Assembly: GCA_946499505.1 (NCBI GenBank)
Contig: CAMMSL010000013.1
Location: 1 to 64,000, forward strand
DNA from: an uncultured Lachnoclostridium sp.
Lineage (GTDB): Bacteria; Bacillota; Clostridia; Lachnospirales; Lachnospiraceae
Reading direction: 5' to 3'
Length of the DNA stretch: 64,000 nucleotides
Position numbers and translations under genes: made by a program. Shown in pieces: positions 45,341-53,787 of this stretch. Every line of letters begins with the position of its first letter. Position 1 is the stretch's first letter. The notes under the pieces were generated by a model. It searched no databases and was not told the DNA's origin. It saw only the letters and a list, made by a program, of their open reading frames with translations.

Positions 45341-46159
45341 TTAAAATCCCAACAGTCTGATCAGCAGCGGATTCGTGTCATATAAGAACTGAAGGATCTG
45401 ACTCTTCTCCACCATCTCAAAGCACGCCATTCCCGGTTCTGTACTATACGCGAGAGTCATGACAAGGAATCCGATCCAGATGATCACGATCGCCAGTACC
45501 AGTCCAAGCACAGCGCCGGCAATATGGTTCACCAGTCCGAGTACCGGCAGCTCCCCGATAATATTCACCGCAAACATCAACGCTTTTACAATGATGATCG
45601 CCAGCAGGAATGTCACCAGGAAAGACAGCAGGTTCAGCACCAGTCTTGATATATAGGCTGCTACATATCTCGGGAAACTGTTTACCCCGAGCTCGCCATA
45701 TATCGTACTGTTGTTATTCTCTATAAGCTCGTCTTTCAAAAACTGAGGCATGGGCGCATTTTCTATCTCCTGGATCTGTATATCCTTCGGGATCTCTCCG
45801 ATCAGGTTCAAAATATCGTCCGTCGTAATGCCGAGCAGGTCCCAGTCCAGATCATTGAGGTTCGCGAGCTGGTCATTGGTAAGGTCAGCAAACGGAGTAC
45901 CACTCAGATCGATCTGCGCGAGCTGGTCCTCTGTAATATCCGGTATAAACGCCTCCACGATCCTGGCTTCAATATAATCGTCTACCGGAGTGTACTCTTC
46001 CAGTGCGTTTGCCACATAGGGCGACAGAAACAGTACGAGAACCAGTGTCAGGATCGTCGAGAGAAGAGAGATTCCGAATTTCAGAAATCCTCTGATATAT
46101 CCCACCACAATACAAATGATAAATATTGTTGCAACAATAATTAAAAGCCAGTTATCCAT
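45341..46159 (-). CDS. CvpA-family membrane protein
   Basis: A 272-residue membrane protein of the CvpA/colicin V production family: helices at residues 4-25 and 30-48 (FGISLLSTILTLVLVLFLSPYVA), a 120-residue hydrophilic insert with TxDQLAxL repeats, then helices near 180-205 and 215-245 with the CvpA-typical GLVNHIAGAVLGLVLAIVIIW. The exact role is unsettled. The start is 9 bp after the DUF5711 gene, so they form an operon. Confidence 0.82.
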   Translation of the reverse strand: MDNWLLIIVATIFIICIVVGYIRGFLKFGISLLSTILTLVLVLFLSPYVANALEEYTPVDDYIEARIVEAFIPDITEDQLAQIDLSGTPFADLTNDQLANLNDLDWDLLGITTDDILNLIGEIPKDIQIQEIENAPMPQFLKDELIENNNSTIYGELGVNSFPRYVAAYISRLVLNLLSFLVTFLLAIIIVKALMFAVNIIGELPVLGLVNHIAGAVLGLVLAIVIIWIGFLVMTLAYSTEPGMACFEMVEKSQILQFLYDTNPLLIRLLGF

Positions 46160-46167
46160 AATCTCTC

Positions 46168-47364
46168 CTACTTCGTCAGATAAACCACACGCAATTCATC
46201 GACGCTCATCACATAGTATCTGTTTACTCCGAACGCCCGGAACATTTCCAGGGCATCCACATCAAGATTTCCGTCAAATTTAATGATTCCCGTCACTGTA
46301 ACGATACAGCATCTGCTGCCGTCATACATGATGATCTCGTCACCGTCTATTTTGACATTGTCATACATTCCAGGAATCTCCCTGCTGATCATCTGTTCAC
46401 CGATCCGGTTGTACAGCCTCAACTCATATCCGGATTTTTCACGATTCAGCAGGATCAGCCCGATATACTGGTCTGAATGGAACACACTCTGTATTTCCTG
46501 ATCCAGGGTGACCGTTTTCACTACTTCAGGATCATCAGTCCCCCGGTAGATCACAAAGGAATTATCACCCACAGCTACAGAACGGTCGCCTCCCATAAAA
46601 AATATATCTCCCATGATAGTATTATTATATTCTTCCGAAAAGACGATATTGTCTGTATTTCCCTGACCTGCCTCTCCAAAATTATAATATACTACTCTTG
46701 ATTTTATGGCTGTACCATCGAGGAAAAGGTAGGAAACCGCCAATGTAGTCCCGTCGTCGGACATCGCCATTGCTGTCGGATATCCCGTTGTTCCTGTAGA
46801 TATCTGCATTTCTGCCAATATATTCCCCGTTGCATCATAGGTCATAATCGTCGGAGAAGTCTCATTTCGGAGAAGTACACTCACAATACCCTGGTTCGAG
46901 ATTGCGATCTTCTCAATCGGAAGCGTCGTCTCAATCTCGCCTTTCAATCCATCTTCCGAAAACACCAGAATACTGTTGCCGCCATTATCCGCCACTGCAA
47001 ATGACTCATCTCTTACTACGATGACCGGATTCTGTATCTGAGTCGGCTGTATCCACCTCTCCTCATTCTTTTTATCGAGGAATGCGACTCCGTCACGATT
47101 GTATCTCACAATACCGTCCGCAAACTGTGCGTAATTACTTGTATCCGAAATATTTGCGGAATATTGTGCGGATATCCGTGCGGTTCCGTATACCTGATTT
47201 TTCATGAGAAGATATGTACCACATATCGCAAGAATAATCAATATGATAATCACAAGTATCCTGCGCATTTTTGCATACCGGAACTTGCGTACTTTCTTCA
47301 TTATCTCGCTCAGATCATCCGGGGGCGTCAATATTCTGAGATATGGCTTTTTCTTTTGCGTCAT
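46168..47364 (-). CDS. DUF5711 beta-propeller-like membrane protein
   Basis: A 398-residue protein: basic cytoplasmic N-terminus, one transmembrane helix (ILVIIILIILAICGTYLLM, ~36-54), and an outside domain of repeated four-strand units (e.g. GIVRYNRDGVAFLDKKNEERW, SFAVADNGGNSILVF, MAMSDDGTTLAVSYL) that looks like a beta-propeller and matches DUF5711, a family common in Lachnospiraceae and often beside CvpA. Function unknown; a sensor or surface-scaffold role is possible. Confidence 0.82.
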   Translation of the reverse strand: MTQKKKPYLRILTPPDDLSEIMKKVRKFRYAKMRRILVIIILIILAICGTYLLMKNQVYGTARISAQYSANISDTSNYAQFADGIVRYNRDGVAFLDKKNEERWIQPTQIQNPVIVVRDESFAVADNGGNSILVFSEDGLKGEIETTLPIEKIAISNQGIVSVLLRNETSPTIMTYDATGNILAEMQISTGTTGYPTAMAMSDDGTTLAVSYLFLDGTAIKSRVVYYNFGEAGQGNTDNIVFSEEYNNTIMGDIFFMGGDRSVAVGDNSFVIYRGTDDPEVVKTVTLDQEIQSVFHSDQYIGLILLNREKSGYELRLYNRIGEQMISREIPGMYDNVKIDGDEIIMYDGSRCCIVTVTGIIKFDGNLDVDALEMFRAFGVNRYYVMSVDELRVVYLTK

Positions 47365-47580
47365 TCTAACTCCCCTTATTCTGATTTTGCCGGCAATTCA
47401 CCGTCCATTTCGAACGGTTTTCGCCTGCTCCGTTCGCATTATACCGCGTGCGCAGAAAAGGAAGCGGCGCACAGCGACATTTACTTTTCAAGCCGCGGGT
47501 TGACGGTATAATCCCTGCGCAGCAGGGCGAAGCGATCTATCGCTTCGGATTGCGTTAAGCGCAATTATTATACCATGATT
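47365..47580. other. Structured GC-rich intergenic sequence
   Basis: No gene. It contains two adjacent palindromes, CCCTGCgcaGCAGGG and CGAAGCGATctATCGCTTCG (47530-47549), and three GGTATAAT-like words. One, on the minus strand near 47441, may be the -10 of the DUF5711 operon. The hairpins may also end the LysM transcript or belong to a dispersed repeat. Confidence 0.45.
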
Positions 47581-48783
47581 TTATGGTAATAGCAATTTTT
47601 GCCCTACATAAATCAGATTGCCGTCCGTGATGCCGTTCATCCTGCAGATTGCATCTACATGAGTGACATCTCCGTACATTTTTCTGCTGATAATAGCGAG
47701 GGTATCTCCTTCTTCCACGATATATACGCCGTTACTTCCATTCTCACTCGCAGACAGAGAAGCCTGTCCACTCTCATCCACTGTAGATGCATCATTTTCT
47801 TCTGCAGCTGTATTCCCGTCGGAGCTGTCTGTACCAGTTCCATCCGTCTGGCCTTCACTACTCTGAGCATCCTGAACACTCTGATCATCCGAGGCCTGTC
47901 CATCATCACTCTGATTCTCCTGATCATCGGATGTCTGTCCGTCTCCCGTCTGTTCTTCAGAAGTCACAGCTGTCACGGAGCCGCTCGTTTCTCTCGTCTC
48001 CACGGTATCCGATGTATCTGCCAACGCCTCCAGCGTACTCTGTACCGATTTCATGCGGTCAAAGCTGTTGACCATTGACACACCCATGACGATCAGGATC
48101 AGGACAAGACAAGCACTCGTCACATACATCAGGCCTCCTGCTTTCCTGCGTTTCTGGCGCTCCCCCCGCTTTCTAACCAGATCACGAAAGTCCTGTGCAG
48201 CTCTGTCTTCCACAGTCTCCGGGGAAACCGCCCCATTTTTTTTTCGACTGGCGATCATGTAATTCTGCATACACGGATTTTTCTCATAATACGTATAATG
48301 CCCTCCGATCGCCATCAGATCATTCATTTTATGCACATAATATGTTTCGTCCTTTTCTATTGGATCTTTCATGATAAACACAGTATTTTTCTTCGGAAAT
48401 GATTTCTTATGAAGCTTTATGGTCGAACTGTCCGGAGTGAGAGGTACTCCGGGATGCGCCACGAACCATCCCAGCATCTCTCCATCCTCAAAAAACTGCT
48501 TGCAGTCCTCATATGCATGTTTCCATGTATTTTCATCGATCACATATTCATTTCCCGACATCTTCAGTTCATGCATCTGGATCGCACCATATATGTATAC
48601 ATAATCCTCATCATCTCCTGACTGGATATCTCCTACAAGAAATGCTCCGATCGGAGCTTTCGCCTTCTCGCTTTTCTCACTTAGCTGTGCGAAAAAAGTA
48701 TCTACATAATCTTCTACATATATCTTTGGGCTGTCGCTCACATTCCCGATCTGCCGCACATTTTTTGGTATTTGTCTTTCCAT
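47581..48783 (-). CDS. LysM protein with N-terminal JAMM/MPN-like domain
   Basis: A 400-residue protein. Residues ~1-150 look like an MPN/JAMM fold (KAPIGAFLVGDI, YIYGAIQMHE, then GWFVAHPGVPLTPDSSTI) with a single HPG His in place of the catalytic HxH, so it is probably inactive. A basic segment and a transmembrane helix (YVTSACLVLILIVMGVSMV, ~222-240) follow, then a ~100-residue Ser/Asp/Gln/Gly-rich spacer and a C-terminal LysM domain (VYIVEEGDTLAIISRKMYGDVTHVDAICRMNGI). LysM binds peptidoglycan, so this spans the membrane and holds the wall. The start is the ATG at 48783, well spaced from AGGTGGAG. Confidence 0.85.
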   Translation of the reverse strand: MERQIPKNVRQIGNVSDSPKIYVEDYVDTFFAQLSEKSEKAKAPIGAFLVGDIQSGDDEDYVYIYGAIQMHELKMSGNEYVIDENTWKHAYEDCKQFFEDGEMLGWFVAHPGVPLTPDSSTIKLHKKSFPKKNTVFIMKDPIEKDETYYVHKMNDLMAIGGHYTYYEKNPCMQNYMIASRKKNGAVSPETVEDRAAQDFRDLVRKRGERQKRRKAGGLMYVTSACLVLILIVMGVSMVNSFDRMKSVQSTLEALADTSDTVETRETSGSVTAVTSEEQTGDGQTSDDQENQSDDGQASDDQSVQDAQSSEGQTDGTGTDSSDGNTAAEENDASTVDESGQASLSASENGSNGVYIVEEGDTLAIISRKMYGDVTHVDAICRMNGITDGNLIYVGQKLLLP

Positions 48784-48879
48784 GATCATACTCCACCTTC
48801 CTGATAAATGATATTTCCCGGCGTCGTAAAGAGAATAGCACAGAGAAATAGCTGAATTTATCAGTTAGTGTCAGACAAG

Positions 48880-48955
48880 TTCGACAAATTTAATCGGGGA
48901 CAGGGCAAAACGCGATCGGGGACGTAGTAAAACCCGGTTTTACTACGTCCCCGAT
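48880..48955. repeat. REP-like palindrome and direct repeat; transketolase terminator
   Basis: The 20-base arms 48915-48934 and 48936-48955 are perfect complements with one central base, giving a 41-bp palindrome that contains CGGGGACGTAG. Just before it lies a related direct copy (ATCGGGGACAGGGCAAAAC). Similar GGGGACG palindromes are widespread repeats in clostridia. On the minus strand it can terminate the transketolase operon. Confidence 0.65.
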
Positions 48956-48968
48956 GACAATTTAGAAA

Positions 48969-49910
48969 CTATTTTGAAAATTCTTTTATCTTCTGATAGA
49001 TACTATCCGTATCAAGTCCGTACTTCTTGATCAGCTCCACAGCCGGTCCGGACTCGCCGAATGTATCGTTGATTCCGATCTTCAGGACCTTTGTCGGTGC
49101 TTTCTCTGCAAGTACATCGCACACCGCGCTTCCGAGGCCTCCGATCACGGAATGTTCCTCAACTGTAACGACTTTTCCGGTCTCTTTTGCAGCTGCCACC
49201 ACAAGTTCCTCATCCAGAGGTTTGATCGTGTGGATATTGATCACTTTCGCATCGATGCCGTCTGCTGCAAGCTTCTCAGCAGCCTCAAGACAGTTGCTTA
49301 CCGGAAGACCTGTAGCGATGATCGTAAGGTCTTTTCCTTCTCTTAACACAACGCCTTTTCCAAGTTCAAATTTGTAGTCCGGCCTGTCGTTGATCACCGG
49401 AACTGCCAGACGTCCGAATCTCAAGTAAACCGGCCCCTGATGTTCATAAGCTGCTTTCACAGCCGCTTTTGCTTCTACATCATCCGCCGGACTGATCACT
49501 ACCATCCCCGGGATCGTGCGCATCAGGGCGATATCCTCGTTGCACTGATGTGTCGCGCCGTCCTCGCCGACAGAGATTCCGGCGTGTGTCGCGCCGATCT
49601 TTACGTTAAGATTCGGATATCCGATAGAGTTTCTCACCTGCTCAAATGCACGTCCTGCCGCAAACATTGCGAAGGAACTTGCAAATGGCACAAGACCTGT
49701 TGCTGCAAGGCCTGCCGCCACTCCCATCATATTGCTCTCTGCGATACCGCAGTCGATGAAGCGCTCCGGAAATGCTTTCTTGAATACGCCTGTCTTTGTG
49801 GCTGCCGCAAGGTCGGCGTCCAGTACTACGACCTCTTTATGCTCTGCCCCCAGTTCAGCGAGGGCATTTCCATAACTCTCTCTTGTTGCGATCTTCTTTA
49901 CATCTGACAT
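48969..49910 (-). CDS. Transketolase, C-terminal subunit
   Basis: The second half of a split transketolase (313 residues): pyrimidine-binding domain with FIDCGIAESNMMGVAAGLA (Glu-containing) near residue 50 and the C-terminal domain from ~190. It pairs with the preceding N-terminal subunit to transfer two-carbon units between sugar phosphates in the non-oxidative pentose phosphate pathway. It begins 13 bp inside the end of that gene. Confidence 0.94.
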   Translation of the reverse strand: MSDVKKIATRESYGNALAELGAEHKEVVVLDADLAAATKTGVFKKAFPERFIDCGIAESNMMGVAAGLAATGLVPFASSFAMFAAGRAFEQVRNSIGYPNLNVKIGATHAGISVGEDGATHQCNEDIALMRTIPGMVVISPADDVEAKAAVKAAYEHQGPVYLRFGRLAVPVINDRPDYKFELGKGVVLREGKDLTIIATGLPVSNCLEAAEKLAADGIDAKVINIHTIKPLDEELVVAAAKETGKVVTVEEHSVIGGLGSAVCDVLAEKAPTKVLKIGINDTFGESGPAVELIKKYGLDTDSIYQKIKEFSK

Positions 49911-50734
49911 AACGCTTCACCTGCCTTTTCCAGATCTTCCATTGCGATCTTGTACTCTTCATCATTCGGAGCTTTTCCATGCCATCCGGCCTGATTTTCC
50001 ATGAAGGAAACGCCTTTGCCCTTGACTGTTTTTGCGATGATAGCTGTCGGCTGTCCCTTCACTGTCTTCGCTTCTTTAAATGCAGCGTCGATCTGGTCGA
50101 AATCATTTCCGTCAATATTAATAACATGGAAATTAAACGCCTCAAATTTCTTATCAATCGGATACGGGGAGTTGACTTCTGTGATCGCACCGTCGATCTG
50201 AAGGTTGTTATTATCTACGATCACTACGAGATTGTCCAGTTTCCTGTGAGCTGCCAGCATGGATGCCTCCCATACCTGTCCTTCCTGGATCTCGCCATCG
50301 CCGAGCAGTGTATACACTCTGTAGTCAGCTCCTGTCATTTTTGCCGCGATCGCCATTCCAACCGCTGCAGAGATTCCCTGTCCGAGAGAACCTGAAGACA
50401 TATCAACTCCCGGAATGTGCTTCATATCCGGATGTCCCTGAAGATAGGACCCTGTATGTCTGAGAGTCTTCAGATCTTCCTTCGGGAAATATCCTCTCTC
50501 TGCCAGAACGGAGTAGAGTCCCGGCGCCGTATGTCCCTTGGAAAGTACGAAGCGGTCTCTGTCCGCTTTCTTCGGATCCTTCGGGTCGATATTCATTTCT
50601 TCGAAATAAAGATATGTGAAAATATCTGCTGCTGACAGTGATCCGCCCGGATGTCCGGCTTTTGCACTGTGTACTGCCGTCACGATATCCTTGCGGACTT
50701 CATTGGCAGTCTTCATTAATTTAAGCTTGTCCAT
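49898..50734 (-). CDS. Transketolase, N-terminal subunit
   Basis: A 278-residue ThDP-binding half: SAKAGHPGGSLSAADI near residue 24, SSGSLGQGISAAVGMAIA near 115 and the ThDP/metal motif GDGEIQEGQVWEA...VIVDNN near 145-180. Two-subunit transketolases are common in Firmicutes and archaea. It follows talC by 64 bp in the same operon. Confidence 0.95.
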   Translation of the reverse strand: MDKLKLMKTANEVRKDIVTAVHSAKAGHPGGSLSAADIFTYLYFEEMNIDPKDPKKADRDRFVLSKGHTAPGLYSVLAERGYFPKEDLKTLRHTGSYLQGHPDMKHIPGVDMSSGSLGQGISAAVGMAIAAKMTGADYRVYTLLGDGEIQEGQVWEASMLAAHRKLDNLVVIVDNNNLQIDGAITEVNSPYPIDKKFEAFNFHVINIDGNDFDQIDAAFKEAKTVKGQPTAIIAKTVKGKGVSFMENQAGWHGKAPNDEEYKIAMEDLEKAGEALCQM

Positions 50735-50798
50735 TTGTTTCTCCTTTTTTACATTTTATATCAGCCTGGCCCGGCGCCGAAATGTGCCGTCAGGGATC

Positions 50799-51452
50799 TT
50801 ACTCACCGAATACAGCAATGTAATCTTCCTGGAATTTCTTGATTCCTGCGTCTGTCAGCGGATGATGTGTCATCTGCTCGATTACCTTGTACGGTACTGT
50901 AGCGATATCCGCGCCAGCCAGAGCACAGTCTGTAATATGCATCGGATTGCGGATACTTGCCGCAATGATCTCTGTCTCGATACCTGCAACTTCAAATATC
51001 TGTGCGATCTCATTGATCAGGTCAACGCCCCTTACGGAAATATCGTCCAGACGTCCAAGGAACGGTGATACATATGTAGCGCCTGCTCTTGCTGCAAGAA
51101 GTGCCTGGTTTGCTGTGAAGATCAGTGTCACATTTGTCTTGATTCCCTCAGCTGAAAGTACTTTCACTGCTTTTAATCCCTCTGTTGTCATCGGAATCTT
51201 CACTACCATATTCGGATGGATCTTTGCGATCTCTCGTCCCTCTTTGATCATGCCTTCAGCATCCGTTGTCGTAGCCTTTACTTCCCCGCTGATCGGTCCG
51301 TCTACGATCGATGCGATCTCTGCGATCACTTCTTCGAATACACGTCCCTCTTTTGCGATCAGTGACGGGTTTGTCGTAACACCGCAGATCACGCCCATAT
51401 CATTTGCTTTTCTGATGTCATCTACATTTGCTGTGTCAATAAAAAATCTCAT
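50799..51452 (-). CDS. Transaldolase (TalC/MipB family)
   Basis: A 217-residue TIM-barrel aldolase with the Schiff-base lysine in VVKIPMT near residue 84. The position that separates true transaldolases (Phe) from fructose-6-phosphate aldolases (Tyr) reads SPFLGRLDD, so transaldolase activity is predicted. With transketolase it completes the non-oxidative pentose phosphate pathway. It is the first gene of the operon. Confidence 0.92.
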   Translation of the reverse strand: MRFFIDTANVDDIRKANDMGVICGVTTNPSLIAKEGRVFEEVIAEIASIVDGPISGEVKATTTDAEGMIKEGREIAKIHPNMVVKIPMTTEGLKAVKVLSAEGIKTNVTLIFTANQALLAARAGATYVSPFLGRLDDISVRGVDLINEIAQIFEVAGIETEIIAASIRNPMHITDCALAGADIATVPYKVIEQMTHHPLTDAGIKKFQEDYIAVFGE

Positions 51453-51489
51453 CTTCGTTCCTCCTTAAAACTGGACATATTTGTTGTAT

Positions 51490-51518
51490 CTGTACTAATT
51501 ATATCGATTAAAAAATAT
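51490..51518 (-). promoter_or_regulatory. talC-tkt promoter
   Basis: Minus-strand TTGACC, 17-bp spacer, TATAAT, about 40-65 bp upstream of the talC ATG, which has AAGGAGG. Confidence 0.75.
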
Positions 51519-51556
51519 CAGGTCAACCTGCCGAAAAATTATTAATACAGAAAAAT

Positions 51557-51630
51557 CACTTAATAAATCGGATTATCATAGTATTTTATTAATAATTAAT
51601 AATATTTAACAATCCGTATTTTATTAAGTG
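51557..51630. promoter_or_regulatory. AT-rich inverted repeat upstream of talC
   Basis: CACTTAATAAA (51557-51567) and TTTATTAAGTG (51620-51630), extended by CGGATT/AATCCG, enclose a second AT repeat. It lies between the lacI stop and the talC promoter. It may be the lacI-operon terminator, an operator for the LacI protein, or both. Confidence 0.45.
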
Positions 51631-51668
51631 ACGCATTTTAAGGATTATCCAGAATCATCCGCTCCATT

Positions 51669-52817
51669 TCATTCTGATTTATTACTAATATTTTTCTTAT
51701 TTTTATTAATTTTTCTTTTTTCTCCCCGTTTTTCTGAACGTGGATAAGAAGTCGTCCCGCGTACAACAAGCTTCGGTTCATATTCCACATGATAGATACT
51801 GACCGGCTCGATCTCGGTATATTTCTTTGTACGCGAGCTCATCTTTTTCATGATGATATCACAGGCGTCCATGCCCTTATAGATCACGAAATGTTCAATG
51901 GTCGTAAGTGATACTTCTTTCACCTTTGCAAACAGTGTATTATCACAGCCCATGACAGACATATCACCGGGTACCCTGTACTTTTCATCATAAAGTGCAT
52001 CCATGATCCCGAATGCGATCATGTCATTAAGCCCCACAATAGCAGTCAGCTCCGGATGTTCTTTCAGGAGTTCTTTTGTCAGGTCATAACCGATTCTGTA
52101 TTCCGAATCGATTCCCGGCACATCCTTGTCGATCTGCTCATCCGCGGCTTTGATCACCACGCCGTCTTTCAGACCTGCACTCTGAAATTCCTTTAAGAAG
52201 CCTTCGACCCTCTTGGATCTCTGTTTCTGCCGTACGGTAAGAGGCGGCGCGATATAACCCACTTTCCGGTGCCCCAGCTCCAGGAGATGCCTTGCCATCA
52301 GACGGCCCAGCTTGGAATTGTCCAGCTCCACCGCATCTACATTCAGCTTTTCATCCTGGTTATTCACAACGACCACGGGAATCCGCTTTGACAGTTCCTC
52401 CACCTGCCCCATAAAACACTGGCTCGGGTTGCACATATAAATGATGCCCTGCGGGTTCATCGATGAAATCATTTTCAGATAACGCTCTTCCATCTTCAGA
52501 TCTCTCTGGGTATTGCAGACAAAGATGCCGAACCCCTGATCCGCAGCCCGGGACTCGATTCCCTGGAGCAGCATGACATAATACGGATTCGTGAGATTCG
52601 GACTAATGACCACGAGCAGATTCTGCCTGCGCTCCTCCTTGCGCTTTTTACGCTTCGGAAGTTCATATCCAAGCTCCTCTGCCGCTCCTTCCACTTTCCG
52701 GATCACTTCCTTGGAAAATGATACGTTATACTTTTTGTTCAACACCATCGATACCGTAGCCTGTGACACTCCGGCACGTTTTGCCACGTCCGATGAAGTT
52801 ACTTTATTCCTGCTCAT
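51669..52817 (-). CDS. LacI-family transcriptional regulator
   Basis: A 382-residue regulator with an N-terminal helix-turn-helix (SSDVAKRAGVSQATVSMVLNKKYNVSF) and a periplasmic-binding-protein-like sensor domain (LLVVISPNLTNPYYVMLLQGIE..., TAIVGLNDMIAFGIMDAL). A Lys/Arg-rich tail of ~25 residues is unusual. It lies 15 bp after recR and directly ahead of talC-tkt, so it may respond to a sugar or sugar phosphate and control those genes. Confidence 0.92.
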   Translation of the reverse strand: MSRNKVTSSDVAKRAGVSQATVSMVLNKKYNVSFSKEVIRKVEGAAEELGYELPKRKKRKEERRQNLLVVISPNLTNPYYVMLLQGIESRAADQGFGIFVCNTQRDLKMEERYLKMISSMNPQGIIYMCNPSQCFMGQVEELSKRIPVVVVNNQDEKLNVDAVELDNSKLGRLMARHLLELGHRKVGYIAPPLTVRQKQRSKRVEGFLKEFQSAGLKDGVVIKAADEQIDKDVPGIDSEYRIGYDLTKELLKEHPELTAIVGLNDMIAFGIMDALYDEKYRVPGDMSVMGCDNTLFAKVKEVSLTTIEHFVIYKGMDACDIIMKKMSSRTKKYTEIEPVSIYHVEYEPKLVVRGTTSYPRSEKRGEKRKINKNKKNISNKSE

Positions 52818-52832
52818 GAAAAACCAGTTCCC

Positions 52833-53429
52833 CTACAATTCCGTCCTGCCCTCAAGCGCCCTCAGAAGTGTGACCTCATCAATATACTCAAGGTCTCCAC
52901 CCACCGGCACGCCGCTGGCGATCCTGCTCACCTTGATCCCAGCCGGTTTGATAAGCTTGCTGATATACATAGCTGTCGTCTCACCCTCAAGGCTGGAGTT
53001 TGTCGCAATGATCACCTCATCCACATCCCCCTGAAGCCGCTCCATCAGCTCTTTCAGCTTGATATCTCCGGGGCCGATGCCCAGCATCGGGGAGATTGCG
53101 CCGTGGAGTACATGGTAGACGCCGTTGTATTTGCCCGTCTTCTCATATGCCGCCAGATCCCTGGGAGTCTCCACTACCATAATGGTCTTCTTATCCCGGT
53201 CAGGATTGCTGCAGATCGGACAGATCTCCTGATCTGTAAGTGTGCAGCACACCTTGCAGTATCTGACATTCTTTCTGGCGTCCACGATCGTCTTTGCGAG
53301 TTCCTCCACCTGATCCACAGGCATGTTGATCACATGAAACGCCAGTCTCTGTGCCGACTTGTTCCCGATCCCCGGAAGACGGGAAAACTCTTCGATCAGC
53401 CGGCTGATCTGATTACTGTAATAATCCAT
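52833..53429 (-). CDS. recR: Recombination mediator RecR
   Basis: A 198-residue RecR: the N-terminal helix-hairpin-helix ([19 protein letters not shown]), a C4 zinc finger ([20 protein letters not shown]) and the Toprim domain ([26 protein letters not shown]). It loads RecA at gaps with RecF/RecO. It is 2 bp from ybaB in the conserved dnaX-ybaB-recR order. Confidence 0.97.
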   Translation of the reverse strand: MDYYSNQISRLIEEFSRLPGIGNKSAQRLAFHVINMPVDQVEELAKTIVDARKNVRYCKVCCTLTDQEICPICSNPDRDKKTIMVVETPRDLAAYEKTGKYNGVYHVLHGAISPMLGIGPGDIKLKELMERLQGDVDEVIIATNSSLEGETTAMYISKLIKPAGIKVSRIASGVPVGGDLEYIDEVTLLRALEGRTEL

Positions 53430-53431
53430 CT

Positions 53432-53785
53432 CTAGAACATCCCCGGGATACCGCCGCCGAGTCCGCCTGTCAGCTTAGACATCGCTGCTCCGCTTTCTTC
53501 CTCTACTTTGCGCAGCGCCTCGTTTGTCGCCGCAACGATCAGATCCTCCAGCATCTCGATATCATCCGGATCGACTACTTCTTCTGCAAGTTTTACTTTC
53601 AGCACCTCGCGCTTTCCGGACACAGTCACTTCCACTGCACCGCCGCCCGCTGTCGCTGTAAATTCTTTTGCCTCCAGCTCTTTCTGCTGCTCTTCCATCT
53701 GACGCTGCATGCGCTGCGCCTGTTTCATAAGGTTTGCCATGTTTCCCGGCATTCCGCCGCCCGGAAATCCTCCGCGTTTCGCCAT
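53432..53785 (-). CDS. ybaB: YbaB/EbfC nucleoid-associated protein
   Basis: A 117-residue DNA-binding protein of the YbaB/EbfC family ([27 protein letters not shown]..., [22 protein letters not shown]). It is encoded between dnaX and recR, as is usual, with 2-bp gaps. Confidence 0.95.
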   Translation of the reverse strand: MAKRGGFPGGGMPGNMANLMKQAQRMQRQMEEQQKELEAKEFTATAGGGAVEVTVSGKREVLKVKLAEEVVDPDDIEMLEDLIVAATNEALRKVEEESGAAMSKLTGGLGGGIPGMF

Positions 53786-53787
53786 AT

